Of a stretch of 64,000 bases of DNA, positions 11,590 through 21,640 are shown in pieces. Both the position numbers and the translations under genes were made by a program. The DNA is from Nageia nagi (taxonomy: Eukaryota > Pinophyta): positions 56,420,001 through 56,484,000 of the forward strand of contig JBITNC010000001.1 in assembly GCA_050084985.1 (NCBI GenBank). Reading direction: 5' to 3'. Every line of letters starts with the position of its first letter. Position 1 is the stretch's first letter. The notes under the pieces are model-generated. The model ran no database searches and had not been told where the DNA came from. It saw only the letters and a list, made by a program, of their open reading frames with translations.

Positions 11590-13599
11590 GGGTGAAGCTG
11601 TGAGCACTACTATTTATACCTTGAATAGGTGTCCCACAAAAGCTGTTCAGAGCAAAACTCTTTTTAAGGCATGGTCAAGAAGAAAATATAACATTTCTCA
11701 CCTTAGGATTTTTGGTTGTGAAGCTTTCTCCTACATTATTTTTGAGAAAAGAAAGAAGTTAGATAAAAGAGATAAAAAATGCATCTTTGTGAGTTATGAT
11801 AGTTAGCATAGAGGCTATAGGTTCTATTCTCCAACCTATAAAGTAGTGTTCATTTCAAGAGATGTAAAGTTCAATGAACTTAAATAATCTACTTCTAATG
11901 AGGATGTTGATGATCTATAGGACTCTTCATTTGCTTTAGCTGGTTGGATATTGATGTAGATAAGTCACCTTAGTAATAAAATTCTCCAACACATAGGGTA
12001 ACAAGGAGCATGACCTTGAATGAATCTTTAATTACCAAGATTAACAACAACCATGAGTCCTCAACCTTCAAAAAATCTTCTAAACATGAGTGCTAGATGG
12101 AAGCCATGAAAATAGAGTATGAGGTGCTTATAAAAAATAAAACTTGGGACTTGATTCCTTATCCCAATGATAAGAATATGATTGAAAATAAGTGGATCTA
12201 CAAATTCAAGTTCAATTTAGTTGAAGATATTGATAAATACAAGGTAAGGTTAGTAGCTAAAGGTTGTGCTTAGAAATACGATGTGGATTATGAGGAAACA
12301 TTTGCTCCTATGGTAAAGATGCCTACTGTAAGAGTTATCCTTGCTCTTTCTATAGCTCAAGGATGAAAAGTTTTTCAACTTGACATCAAGAGTGCATTTC
12401 TCAATGGTGACTTGGATGTGAAAATATTCATGAATCAACCAATAGGGTTTATTATAGAAGGTAAAGAGTCCTTTGTGTACATGCTAAAGAAATCTTTATA
12501 TGGACTTAAGCAAGCACCTCGAGCTTGGTATAGAAATATTTCAAGCTACTTTGTATACATTGGATTCTCTAAGTGTTTTTCTAACTTCGATCTATATGTG
12601 CTCAATCAAGAAAAAGATGTCTTGATTCTCCTTTACGTGGATGATCTTTTGATTACTGCAAATAATGATGAAATTATTCAAGAGTGCATATCCAAACTTA
12701 AGGTGACATTTGAAATGATTGATCTTGGTCTCTTGCACTACTATCTTGGAATGCAAGTGTATCAATATAAGAATTGTACTTACCTCAATCAATCTATGTA
12801 TATATTAGACATCTCGTAAAAGTTTAGAATGAAGGAGTGTAGATATGCTGTAATCCCAATCTCTTTTGGAATTATTATTTCTCTAAGCTCCAAATCTCAG
12901 TTAGCTGATGCTATAGCTTACATGTAATTAATAAGTAGTCTTTTGTATTTGACTATATCCAGGCCAAACATTGCCTTTATAGTTAATTTGATGGCATGAT
13001 TTATGCAAAAACTATATGTTGAGCACCTCAATGCTATTAACCAAATCTTGAGGTATGTTTCAAGGACTAAGGATCTTGCTCTTAAGTATTCCAAGTTACC
13101 TTCATTTGTTCTCTTTAGATTCTCAGATTTTGACTATGGAGGAGATAGAGATGATAGGAAGTCAACCTATATGTATGTGTTTAGCATTGGTTCATGTGCT
13201 ATCTCTTGGGATTCTAAGAAGTAATCTACTATTTCTCTTTCCACCACAGAAGTTGAATATCATGCTATGTTTGTTGTAACCCAAGAAGCCATTTGGCTAA
13301 GGCATTTTTTGAAAGAAATTAAGTATGAGCAAGGTGGCTTATATTTGATCTCTTCAGATAATCAATTGGTTATTTCTTTGGCTAAGAATCTAGTGTTCCA
13401 TTAGAGAATAAAACATATGAAAATCCATGCCCATTTTATCAAGGAGAAAGTCCTTGATGGCATCATACACCTGGAGTATTATCCATACACCTTGAACTTC
13501 GTTGATTTGTTCACTAAATCCATCCTTGAAGCTTAGTTCTGTAAGCTCAAGGATGCTATCAGATTGGTGAAGTTACCCTCAAGAAAGAGTGAAGTTTGA
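11590..13599 (+). pseudogene. pol of element A: integrase tail, RT and RNase H, decayed
   Basis: This is the remaining copia pol of A. The integrase C-terminal part is at 11600-11806 (TLNRCPTK, FGCEAFSY, KKCIFVSYDS). The RT fingers region starts near 12100, and the best piece of RT is the open frame 12412-12819 with GLKQAPRAWY and an intact YVDD at 12634-12645. RNase H is at about 13003-13560, with GGDRDDRKST and TKS. The terminal stop is TGA at 13597. Stops at 11816, 12271 and elsewhere, plus frameshifts, kill it. It is the only copy here that keeps both GLKQ and YVDD unmutated in one frame. The front of pol is absent because of the deletion at the 3054/3055 junction. Confidence 0.85.
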
Positions 13600-13734
13600 A
13601 TTTTTATGTTGAATTCATATTTGTGATGATAACTTCACCCTTAGGAGAATTTTGTGTTGTATAGTGTTGATTTTGCTGTACACCTTTGTGGTAAGTTCAC
13701 TCTGCATGAGAAACTCATTGTATAAATTGGCCAA

Positions 13735-13950
13735 TCTTACATTGTTCAGTTATCCATGTGCAAAGAACTCGTATGTGTCTTTTGGCACTATTCAGTTATC
13801 CATATGTGAGGAACTCGTATGTGCATACTCTATTTTCGATCAATCTAGCACTATTCAATTATCTATGTGTGAGAAACTCTTATGTGTATTTTGACACTAT
13901 TTAGTTATCCATATGTGAGGAACTTGTATGTGCATGCTCTATTTTGTAAT
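13735..13950 (+). repeat. 46+63-bp direct repeats before the polypurine tract, copy A
   Basis: The word TTCAGTTATCCAT, or a one-base variant, recurs at 13745, 13791, 13854 and 13900. The spacings are 46, 63 and 46, so this is two copies of a 109-bp higher-order unit. Each unit continues with GTGAGGAACTC and ATGTG. Equivalent arrays have four units at 33897-34110, two at 41766-41860, two at 43555-43660 (-) and three at 3966-4126 (-). Confidence 0.8.
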
Positions 13951-14396
13951 GATAATTAACATATATTTTTTATATATATTAGGTGACTATAAGTTTTTGG
14001 TATGGCATCTTGATGATGACTTATAGTGCAACATTGATCAGTTCATGATGACATTTGTGTGATTCATCTAACCTTGTTGATATGAATATGATGCATCTAA
14101 CTAATCTTATTATTTGAGTTGCTTATGAATTGTAAGTTCTTTTGAGATTGCAAGTTACTTACCTCAAGTATGCAAGCTCTTGGAGACTCTTCATGACTTC
14201 CAATTGGATGACTACTTCATGTACACTGAAATCGATTATGGTTAATGATTATATTTAGCAAAGTAGTGAGTTTCAAACTAGTTCTTTTTTACTTCATAAA
14301 TATGTAAAAAGTTCTCATCTCCATTGTATTCATTTGGAGGAGAACTCTCTTACTTTCTCTTCTTCTTCTCCCTTACTTGCTCTATCTCAATATTGC

Positions 14397-14408
14397 ATTA
14401 AAGGGGAG
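14397..14408 (+). other. Polypurine tract of element A
   Basis: ATTAAAGGGGAG lies immediately before the 3' LTR, at the normal primer position for plus-strand synthesis. Confidence 0.75.
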
Positions 14409-14907
14409 TGTTGGAATGTATAATGCATTATTGTAAAGGTTTGTATTAAATATTATATGTAAATTCATTAATACTTAAGGGTATCATTTGATACCTTAAG
14501 TGTTTAAGTGAATATGATAATGTAACTTGTCCTACACTCTATGTTATGAGCATGCCCCTTGGGTAAAAGGATGTGCATGTCATGCTTTTGTACATTGGAT
14601 AAAAGGGTGATCTAAAGAGGGATTTTGGCCTATAAAACGAAGGTTCTTTCTTTATGATTATACACCAATTATGGAGTAAATTTATGCTATAGGATAGAAG
14701 TGTAGGAGTTGAGATTAGGAGGATTGTAAGAGAGTTGTATTTGTGATTGAAGTAAAGATCTAGTTAGTGGATGTACTCCTAGTTGGAGGAACCACTTTAC
14801 ATCTTGAGTTACTTTGTGAGATTGTCTTGTTTGTGAGTTTGTGAATTGAGAGCTTTCATGTGATCTTGTTTGATTAGGATTGTTCTTGTTATAGTTAAAT
14901 TCTCTCA
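14409..14907 (+). repeat. 3' LTR of element A (A-type, 499 bp)
   Basis: It starts TGTTGGAATG and ends TTCTCTCA, giving TG...CA termini. An internal palindrome is at 14470-14504 and a weakened TATA box (CCTATAAAAC) is near 14629. Diagnostic A-type words are CTATAGGATAGAAG and GTGAATTGAGAGC. The next five bases, CTAAC (14908-14912), would be the target duplication; the matching copy lies off-window. Confidence 0.92.
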
Positions 14908-16501
14908 CTAACCATAGAATGTCACTAGAAGATGTGACCAATTTTTTTTAAAGAAAATGGAAGCATAACCCAAAATACAAGCTTTATGCAACCTTGATTG
15001 ATTGGCAATATTTTATGAAGCATTGATCACCCTTATGCTTTTATCTATAGAAAATAATCTTCCTTTTCAAATGAAAAACCAATACCTTTCCCAAAACTTC
15101 TTTGTTTAAGCATGAAAAAATACTTGCAATATCTACACTACTCTTTTGTTCAAGCATGTCAAAATACCAGAGCATATCTTGCATGATCATACTAGTCTTT
15201 TTTCATTATATTATGGAATGAATTCTTATTTTTTTTATTTTGATCATTTTAACTAGATCTTGATGCAGTACCTAAAATTTAGAAAAAATAACTTCCAACG
15301 ACCATATTCAATATCTCTTGATAAACTAGCTAGTTGTCATGCTCAACTTTTGAACTCAATATAAACATGCAATGTCTTCTCCTTCTACAACTTATGGGTT
15401 AAAGATATTCCCAATAAAGTAATTATTTCATACTAATATGTTAGTAATACCAACTAATGAAGGCAATATGTCAAGTTGGCCAATAGAAAGTGGGAAATTA
15501 ATATAGGTCACTTGGCTACTTCCTGAGCATGTCATTAAGTTGCTTAATAGATGCTAACTCAATAATAAGTGTCAAAACTTTAATATTATTACCAATTACA
15601 CCAAAGGAGGAAGGGACTAATTATTGGAACCAGTGTTTCTCTTAGCGGCTAATCAACTCTTACAACTGAAAATTAAGATTTTTAGATTTTGAAATTGGCT
15701 AATATTTAGATCCCCAATAGGGGGACCATTCACCCTAAAATTACATCTGGATATCAATTTTATGTATCAAATTGCCAAAAAAGTCTCTTTTTTAAATTAT
15801 AATTATGATTAGCCTATATAGTTGACCTTTACTTTCATAAATTTTCGCTTCAAAATTATTAAAAATTTTATAAACACCACCAATTTTGCCTCAACCTAAA
15901 TTAAAAATATAAAATATTAAAAAAATTAAATTAAGATTCATAAAAAGTTATTTCATGTTTGTTTTGGTTATGTTTGTCTTAGAATTCATAGATTATCTTG
16001 TAATTTCAAGTATCATGATCAATTTTTTTAAGTTTTTATAATTATAATAGATAAGTTTCTCATTACATAGTGCATTATGTAAAGATTAAATAAAAAATTT
16101 AGTTAGTTATGTTAAATACTATAATAATGTTAAAAATAAAATGAAATATTATTAATGTATATGAATGCATCGAAACTTTCTACATCATAGCAATCATACC
16201 TTTTCTACATCATAATTAACATCATCAAGATTCACTTTTCCTTTCAAACCTTTTATTTTGAAGGATATATTTTAAAATTAACAATAAATTAATTTTGCTT
16301 TGATTTTCTAATATTTTTTAAGATTTCATATAAATTCACTTTTTGCTCTATATGTAGATTTTTAAACAAAGATGATTTTTTCATTGTTACCATATGACTT
16401 TAGACCATTTTCACCAAAATTTGAAATCGATTCACCTTGATTTCTCCAAAAAAAATTTTGGACCGACCCTTAAGAATAAACCTGACTGAAACATAATATA
16501 G
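14908..16501. other. No recognisable feature
   Basis: AT-rich sequence downstream of element A with no open frame over 60 codons on either strand that looks coding, and no similarity to the other elements. It is presumably the old target DNA of element A. Confidence 0.6.
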
Positions 16502-16858
16502 TTACTTGTATATTAAATTATTATATCTAATTATTATACCACAATAAAATGAAGAAAATCTAAATTTTGTAACTTCGACAGATGAGAAATCATAGTAAAC
16601 TTCTCTTGGTAGAAGAAAATTAACTACAAGCATAGGATTGAAACTCACTTTATATCCTTTGACGTTGGCGTCCAAGGGATTCTGAAAAAGATAATACTTC
16701 CAAGTAGAACCAGAAAATGCGCGAATTTTCATGGCAAGGGCACGCCTTCTGCAAACATCTTCTTCATTTCTAAAAACCTTTTTTTCTTCATTTCTAAAAA
16801 CCTTTTTTCTCCTCTGAAATTTATTGTAATAGACAACGATCCACATAGCATATAGCAA
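16502..16858 (-). CDS. Possible host-gene exon, unidentified
   Basis: This is an open minus-strand frame of 118 codons with less biased composition than its surroundings. It contains the segment ALAMKIRAFSGSTWKYYL. A good splice-donor match (GTGAGT) follows the codons for GYK at about 16650, so the exon could end there and the rest of the frame be intron. A 22-bp tandem duplication (about 16768-16811) repeats the peptide KKVFRNEE. I do not recognise the family. The link to the small frame at 17089-17190 is only that both are on the same strand within 300 bp. It may equally be a chance open frame. Confidence 0.22.
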   Translation of the reverse strand: MLYAMWIVVYYNKFQRRKKVFRNEEKKVFRNEEDVCRRRALAMKIRAFSGSTWKYYLFQNPLDANVKGYKVSFNPMLVVNFLLPREVYYDFSSVEVTKFRFSSFYCGIIIRYNNLIYK

Positions 16859-17088
16859 GGAATCAACAACCCTAATATACTCTACTTATTGAGGTGGTAT
16901 GAGATTTTAATGGGTGAGAAGATCCAGGATAAGATGGAGATGGAGAAAATGGGCCTTTCAAGGTGAGTAAACAACTCCTCCCTCATCCACAAATACTGCT
17001 GTGGATGGAAGGGAAGAGATGAGGGTCTGAGCAGGCCTAGATTTTCCCACCTGCCTTACTTCTCCTACGATACAATCCATTTGATTCC

Positions 17089-17190
17089 CTATTCTATGCA
17101 TGGAATCGAAAGGAAATGGTTGTGAGATCCGAAAGCATGAGCAACATATAGTATGAAGATAACGAGAGGGAGAGAAGGCGCAAGCCTCAT
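17089..17190 (-). CDS. Small frame with signal-peptide-like start, unidentified
   Basis: A 33-codon minus-strand frame starts MRLAPSLPLVIFILYVAHAF. It has a basic residue, a hydrophobic core and an AHA-type cleavage site, which is the look of a secretory signal peptide. The same frame is open further upstream, from about 17340. A TAG follows at 17089-17091, and I found no convincing donor site before it. It could be the first exon of a decayed secreted protein gene or chance. No partner domain is visible. Confidence 0.2.
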   Translation of the reverse strand: MRLAPSLPLVIFILYVAHAFGSHNHFLSIPCIE

Positions 17191-17798
17191 AGCCTTAACA
17201 AAAAAGAAATGCTCAAATCCTTCAGAAGTTGTCCCACCTTCGAGCCTAAAGATAATCTGCATCCTCAAACCCTCATTCGATCCAACTAAACTCAGCTTTG
17301 AATCCGTTGCCGAATCGATGGATCCGTCGTAGCAGAATGAGAGGAAAGGCTAAGGCAAAGTCAAAATTTCAAAAAGAAGGAAGATTTACTAGGTTACAAA
17401 TGATAATGAGGAAACATTGAGCTCCCATAGTAAAAAACAAAACTTTATATATGCAAAAACATGTTTTTTGTCAAAAAAAAAAAAAAATTGTAAAAAAAAT
17501 ATTAAAATTTTATGCCTTTACAAAAAAGGTTTTCACTTAAAATGGCCTTTCCCCCTTTTATTCTTCCTTTTTTTAAAAAAAAAAAATCAAAATTTTTAAA
17601 TTTTGTAAATATGTTCACAAATACCTTGTCAAAATAACAACTAACAAAATAATATGTTAGTATAATGAAACAAAAAGAAGGATAGGATAGGATAGGAGGT
17701 TATACCTTCAAGCAGATTTTACCTCTCAAAGATGAAGATGAGCCTCCAAAATTAGAAGATGAGGACTTTAAAGAATGGAAATGAGCCTTCAATACCTA

Positions 17799-17811
17799 CT
17801 ACTTTGATACT
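17799..17811 (-). other. Degenerate primer-binding site of remnant G
   Basis: The minus strand reads AGTATCAAAGTAG, three bases inside the LTR edge. It resembles TGGTATCAGAGC, the initiator tRNA-Met complement, with two or three changes. Confidence 0.6.
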
Positions 17812-17814
17812 AAA

Positions 17815-18291
17815 TGATGGAATTTAAGTATTCCATAAATCTTTAACATAAGAAACATAATTTCATGTACAATGAGACACACCATGTATAGTGGGTCCTT
17901 CATCATGGGAGTACATCCACTTGAATCATGTTTTCTATTATTTCTCACAAGTGAACTCTCTTACAAATTTTTAAGAATTCTTTTACAAAATTTCTACAAG
18001 AGCATTCCTACAACTCTACAAGATTAACATTTCATGATTTTTTAAATATGTGATCTTAAGGAGAGGGCTCTCTATTTATATACCAAACTCTTCCCTTGGA
18101 TCACCCTATTAACCATTGTACAAAGTTATGACATTCATCACCCTTTTACCCAAGGAGCATGCTCATGAGATGGAGTGTAGGAAAAGTTATATTATCATAT
18201 TCACTAAATACTTAAGGTATCTAAGGATACCCTTAAGTATTAAATGAATTACATTAAGAGGTCTTACAATAATGCATTATAAATTCTAACA
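17815..18291 (-). repeat. LTR of remnant G
   Basis: It runs from TGATGGAATT to AATTCTAACA and reads TGTTAGAATT ... CCATCA on the minus strand. It shares family words with the A and E types, such as the reverse complements of GGGTAAAAGG and of the palindrome arms near 18206-18245. Confidence 0.75.
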
Positions 18292-18376
18292 ATTTTGATC
18301 GAGATACCTTAAGTATTAAATGAATTACATTAAAAGATCTTACAATAATGCATTATAAATTCTAACAATTTTGATC
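18225..18376 (-). repeat. 76-bp tandem duplication of the LTR edge in G
   Basis: The block ending TCTAACAATTTTGATC at 18300 is repeated, ending at 18376, with a period of 76 bp. Each copy holds half of the palindrome, the LTR terminus and nine bases of flank. Because flanking bases are included, the duplication arose after insertion. Confidence 0.85.
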
Positions 18377-19499
18377 AAGAAAGTCATGCAAGTTCAAGAG
18401 ATACAAACTTGATACAAGAAAAAATAAAATATGTTAAAAAATTAAAAAAATTATACAATTGGATCATAGGTAATTCTAGTATGTGATATTTAAATTCAAA
18501 TGATTTGACACAATCGATAGAAGAACAATCTTGCAAGATAGACCTAATGATTACTTTCTAATCGACTCCACATGCATTTTACCTAACAACAGAAGCTTTA
18601 TATTTTATCATAACATTGTAGTTAAATATATTTCATCCCAGATATTGTAGATGACAAAAAGTGGTTTGTAATTAAATGTAATCCTAGAGGAAAATATATT
18701 GTACATATTGATGAGGAAGATAATTTGCAATGACAATATTGTAATTGATATGCTTCTTATATGTATCTTGAACATTTCATATGTATATCTTACTCATTGC
18801 TTGTGGTATGATCTATGAACCCTTTTGCTTCTTCATTGATGAGATAATATGTGTGAATCATCGTGATTATATATATATGCATGCAAGTTTAAATATTTGA
18901 TAATGGTTTGATATGGTATGCAAGTTGTTACTGCAATTACATGCAAAATAACTGCACATCTAATTATTTTTCCATAACTACATGATCTCATAGAAAAGAT
19001 TTTCAACTTCATTACGAATTCCATTTTGTTCATTGCTTGCAATCATTACATTCTATGGTATTGTATATTTGTTTTGTATTGTATCTTTATATTCTTATAG
19101 TCTTATGTGATTTACAAGCACCAAGAAAATTATATCTAAATACCTAATTTAGGTTTTATGGGTATTTTGGTAATAAAATTCAAAGCTTCATTAAGATAGC
19201 CTACATAACCAAGAAGTTCAACAATTTATATATAATGATTCATCCCAAGAAATAATATTTTAAGAGTTGTTTATGCAATTAGGGTTGGTTCTTAAGTCAT
19301 ACAAATGTTATATTATAATTAGGGTTGGTTCCCAAGTTCTGTAACTTCATCAAACAAAAGAGTTTAAGGGAATCCTTATCATAGTCATGTATGTAGTTCA
19401 TAAAACCATACTTGCATCATGCATCTTGTCAAATAATTATCATACTTTAATATGTATTTTTTCATATTCTGCATCCATTTCCATCACATTTCATAAAGG
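18377..19499. other. No recognisable feature
   Basis: AT-rich sequence with no convincing open frame and no match to the elements in this window. Confidence 0.6.
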
Positions 19500-19865
19500 T
19501 GAATGTCCAAGTTAGTCAAATTTCAAAGTAAAATTTTTTTAAAAATATTTTTTCCTTGTTTAAGTTTTTTCGATGCAAAATGGTATCATAATCTACATAT
19601 TAATACCTTAGAAAATCTTGAAGGGTCATCTTGCTTTTATTTTCTAATGCAAAATTTGCATCTAAATTTGCATTCAATTTCACATCATTTTGAGTCCCTT
19701 TTTCCATCAAAATTTGCTTCCCTTTTATGTCCATTTTTATGTCAGAAAAAATAAAAAATAGAAAAAAAATGAAATCGATGTAGGTGGATACAAATTAACA
19801 TCATTTTTCAATTTTCATATTTGAAGATGTAAAAAAGGATGTAAATCGACTTTTTCATAGTAGTG
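19500..19865 (-). mobile_element. Possible terminus of a CACTA-type DNA transposon
   Basis: The stretch ends at 19865 with CATAGTAGTG. On the minus strand this reads CACTACTATGAAAAAGTCGA, the form typical of plant CACTA (En/Spm) termini. Inside it are subterminal repeats of the word AAATTTGCAT and variants (about 19658-19720). No opposite terminus was found in the window, so only one end is proposed. Confidence 0.35.
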
Positions 19866-19879
19866 AAGTTTGAATTCAA

Positions 19880-21640
19880 ACCAAATCCATGGGGAGAAGT
19901 ATTCATGATCATTTCAGAATTGATAATTTGGAAGGTGATTTAACCACTCATGAGGAACATAATAGACATATTTCCTATAAGCAAATAAATCAACCCTTCA
20001 AGTCATAGGATTAGGAGCATTGGTACCAAAATATGATAAAGAACCCATGTGGGATGGAGTCCCTTTTGACTACAATATTGTTTTAACTTCATATTAGGAG
20101 TTATGCATGAAGGATGAAATTGGAGAAGCTAATTTTGAGGAATTTATTCAAAAAAATCAAAATTAACATTGTATGGATATGATATTAAGAAAGGGATTAG
20201 TGACTTTATTATTTTTGGATACACATTTTACTAGTGAAATTATGAAAGGAGAGGTACATAAGACTTGGGACAATAAGGGAGATATCATTGAGAGGTATGA
20301 TGTGTCATGTATGTTTCTTAGCACCAATACATTTATGCATCATTGTGTCATTCATAAAAAAATTTTATAGGCTAAAATAAAGAACTTGGAAGATCCCAAA
20401 CTTGATGGGGAGGTTGTTGTAGATAATTCTTCTTTTACATTTGCAAAGAGTAGATCTTCATGATGGTATTGAGATCAAAAGGACAAACTAATTTGGAGTC
20501 CACTAATTCAATAATTAAGGAAGGTATAAATGTATTTAATGACTTATGGGTTAAGCATGAAATTGCCTTTACTTCAATACATGGCTTTGATAAATGTAAT
20601 AAGAAAGTGGTAGTTGATTTTGGAAATTATGAAGGAAAATAAGAAAATTTATTGTCTAATGTTGATTATGACCATGGACCTTATGTATTACAATATTTGA
20701 GGGATAAATTGTTAGGCACTAAGGTAAAGGTTATTCAAATATTAACTCATTTTGATGGCATTCACAAGTTCATTGAACACCTCCTTTAGATAATGCAACT
20801 TGAAGAAAGAAAGAGGGGTTTAATAGTTGGCATCTTTATTTCAAGCTTAAAAAATATCAAACATACCTTGGAAGCAATCAAAACTAATTATTTGTAGCTT
20901 ATTTCAGATAGATACCAAGCCATACAGTTTATAGAGAAATCTTATAGAGCACTCATAGAAAAGGAGAAAGAAATTGATGAAATTAGCCTTGAGTTGAGCT
21001 TAGCTCACTTTTCTCTCTACAAAGAAGGAAATTATTAGTCACTTATAGTAGCCACATCAAATAATAAGAATGTGATATAATAAATAGTAAGGTTGCAAAA
21101 ATAATTGAAGAAATTAGTGAGCATGGGTATTACAAAGAAATCACGAAGATTCAACATGAGTAGGTAAAGCATCAAGAGTGCAATTCCACTTTTCATGGTT
21201 TGATGTGTGAGATACCAATTGATTTAAGCAATGAGAATGGAGAGATATGGAATCTAAGTGATTGTTCTAGACTTATAAGGTAGCAAGCCAATGAAATCCA
21301 TATTGATTACATTGTGAGGTATGTTCATCATTTTTCTTTCAACCCACGTATAGATGATTGGATCATGTATTTGATGCAACACAAGAGTGATAAGTATGGT
21401 TGGAATAAAGAATTACATACATCACTTAGGATTAGACAAGCCCAAGATATACTTTTATCTAATGGTATATTCACTTTAGAAGGAATATTTTGGTAACATG
21501 ATAAGGGAAATAATAATGTTGCTAAATATTATGTGAGTAACAATCCATGTTTGAAGTTAGCCTTACAATATGGAGAGGTTTATAATTTTGAAGCATCAAC
21601 TATTGTGAATTAAGACTCAAGAACGAAGGTGTAATGTATC
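19880..21640 (+). pseudogene. Long decayed coding stretch, unidentified
   Basis: Successive open pieces on the plus strand read like one eroded protein: SMGRSIHDHF with NLEGDLTTHE (near 19890-19960), WDGVPFDYNI (about 20050), the frame 20173-20370, the frame 20460-20642, EKEKEIDEISLELSLAH (about 20960), and CNSTFHGLMCEIP running into the frame 21314-21496 (YGWNKELHTSLR). Between these are only isolated stops and about two frame changes. That is far fewer than random AT-rich DNA would give over 580 codons. I see no RT, integrase, zinc-knuckle or transposase motif and do not recognise the family. It may be a host pseudogene or an ORF of an unknown transposon, perhaps linked to the CACTA-like end just upstream. 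Confidence 0.4.

Larger units (their letters stand above)
1..14907 (+). mobile_element. Copia element A (plus strand), interrupted by element B; 5' LTR lies before the window
   Basis: The element is read from its leader (from base 1), the start of gag (2887-3054), a pol remnant (11590-13599), a polypurine tract and a 499-bp 3' LTR (14409-14907). Minus-strand element B sits between the two halves. The halves are not contiguous in element coordinates: gag stops near codon 55 and pol resumes in the integrase C-terminal part. About 1.9 kb of this copy is therefore missing, together with about 70 bp of the adjoining LTR of B. The simplest history is insertion of B into A followed by a deletion across the left junction. 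The 5' LTR should begin just upstream of base 1. Confidence 0.8.
17600..18291 (-). mobile_element. Divergent copia remnant G: 5' LTR and start of leader
   Basis: A minus-strand LTR (17815-18291) is followed on its left by a primer-site remnant and about 200 bp matching the start of the family leader, including GATGAAGATGAGCCTCCAAA and AATATGTTAGTATAATG. The remainder of the element is not recognisable to the left. The LTR is more diverged from copies A to F than they are from one another, so this is an older or sister subfamily. Confidence 0.7.
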
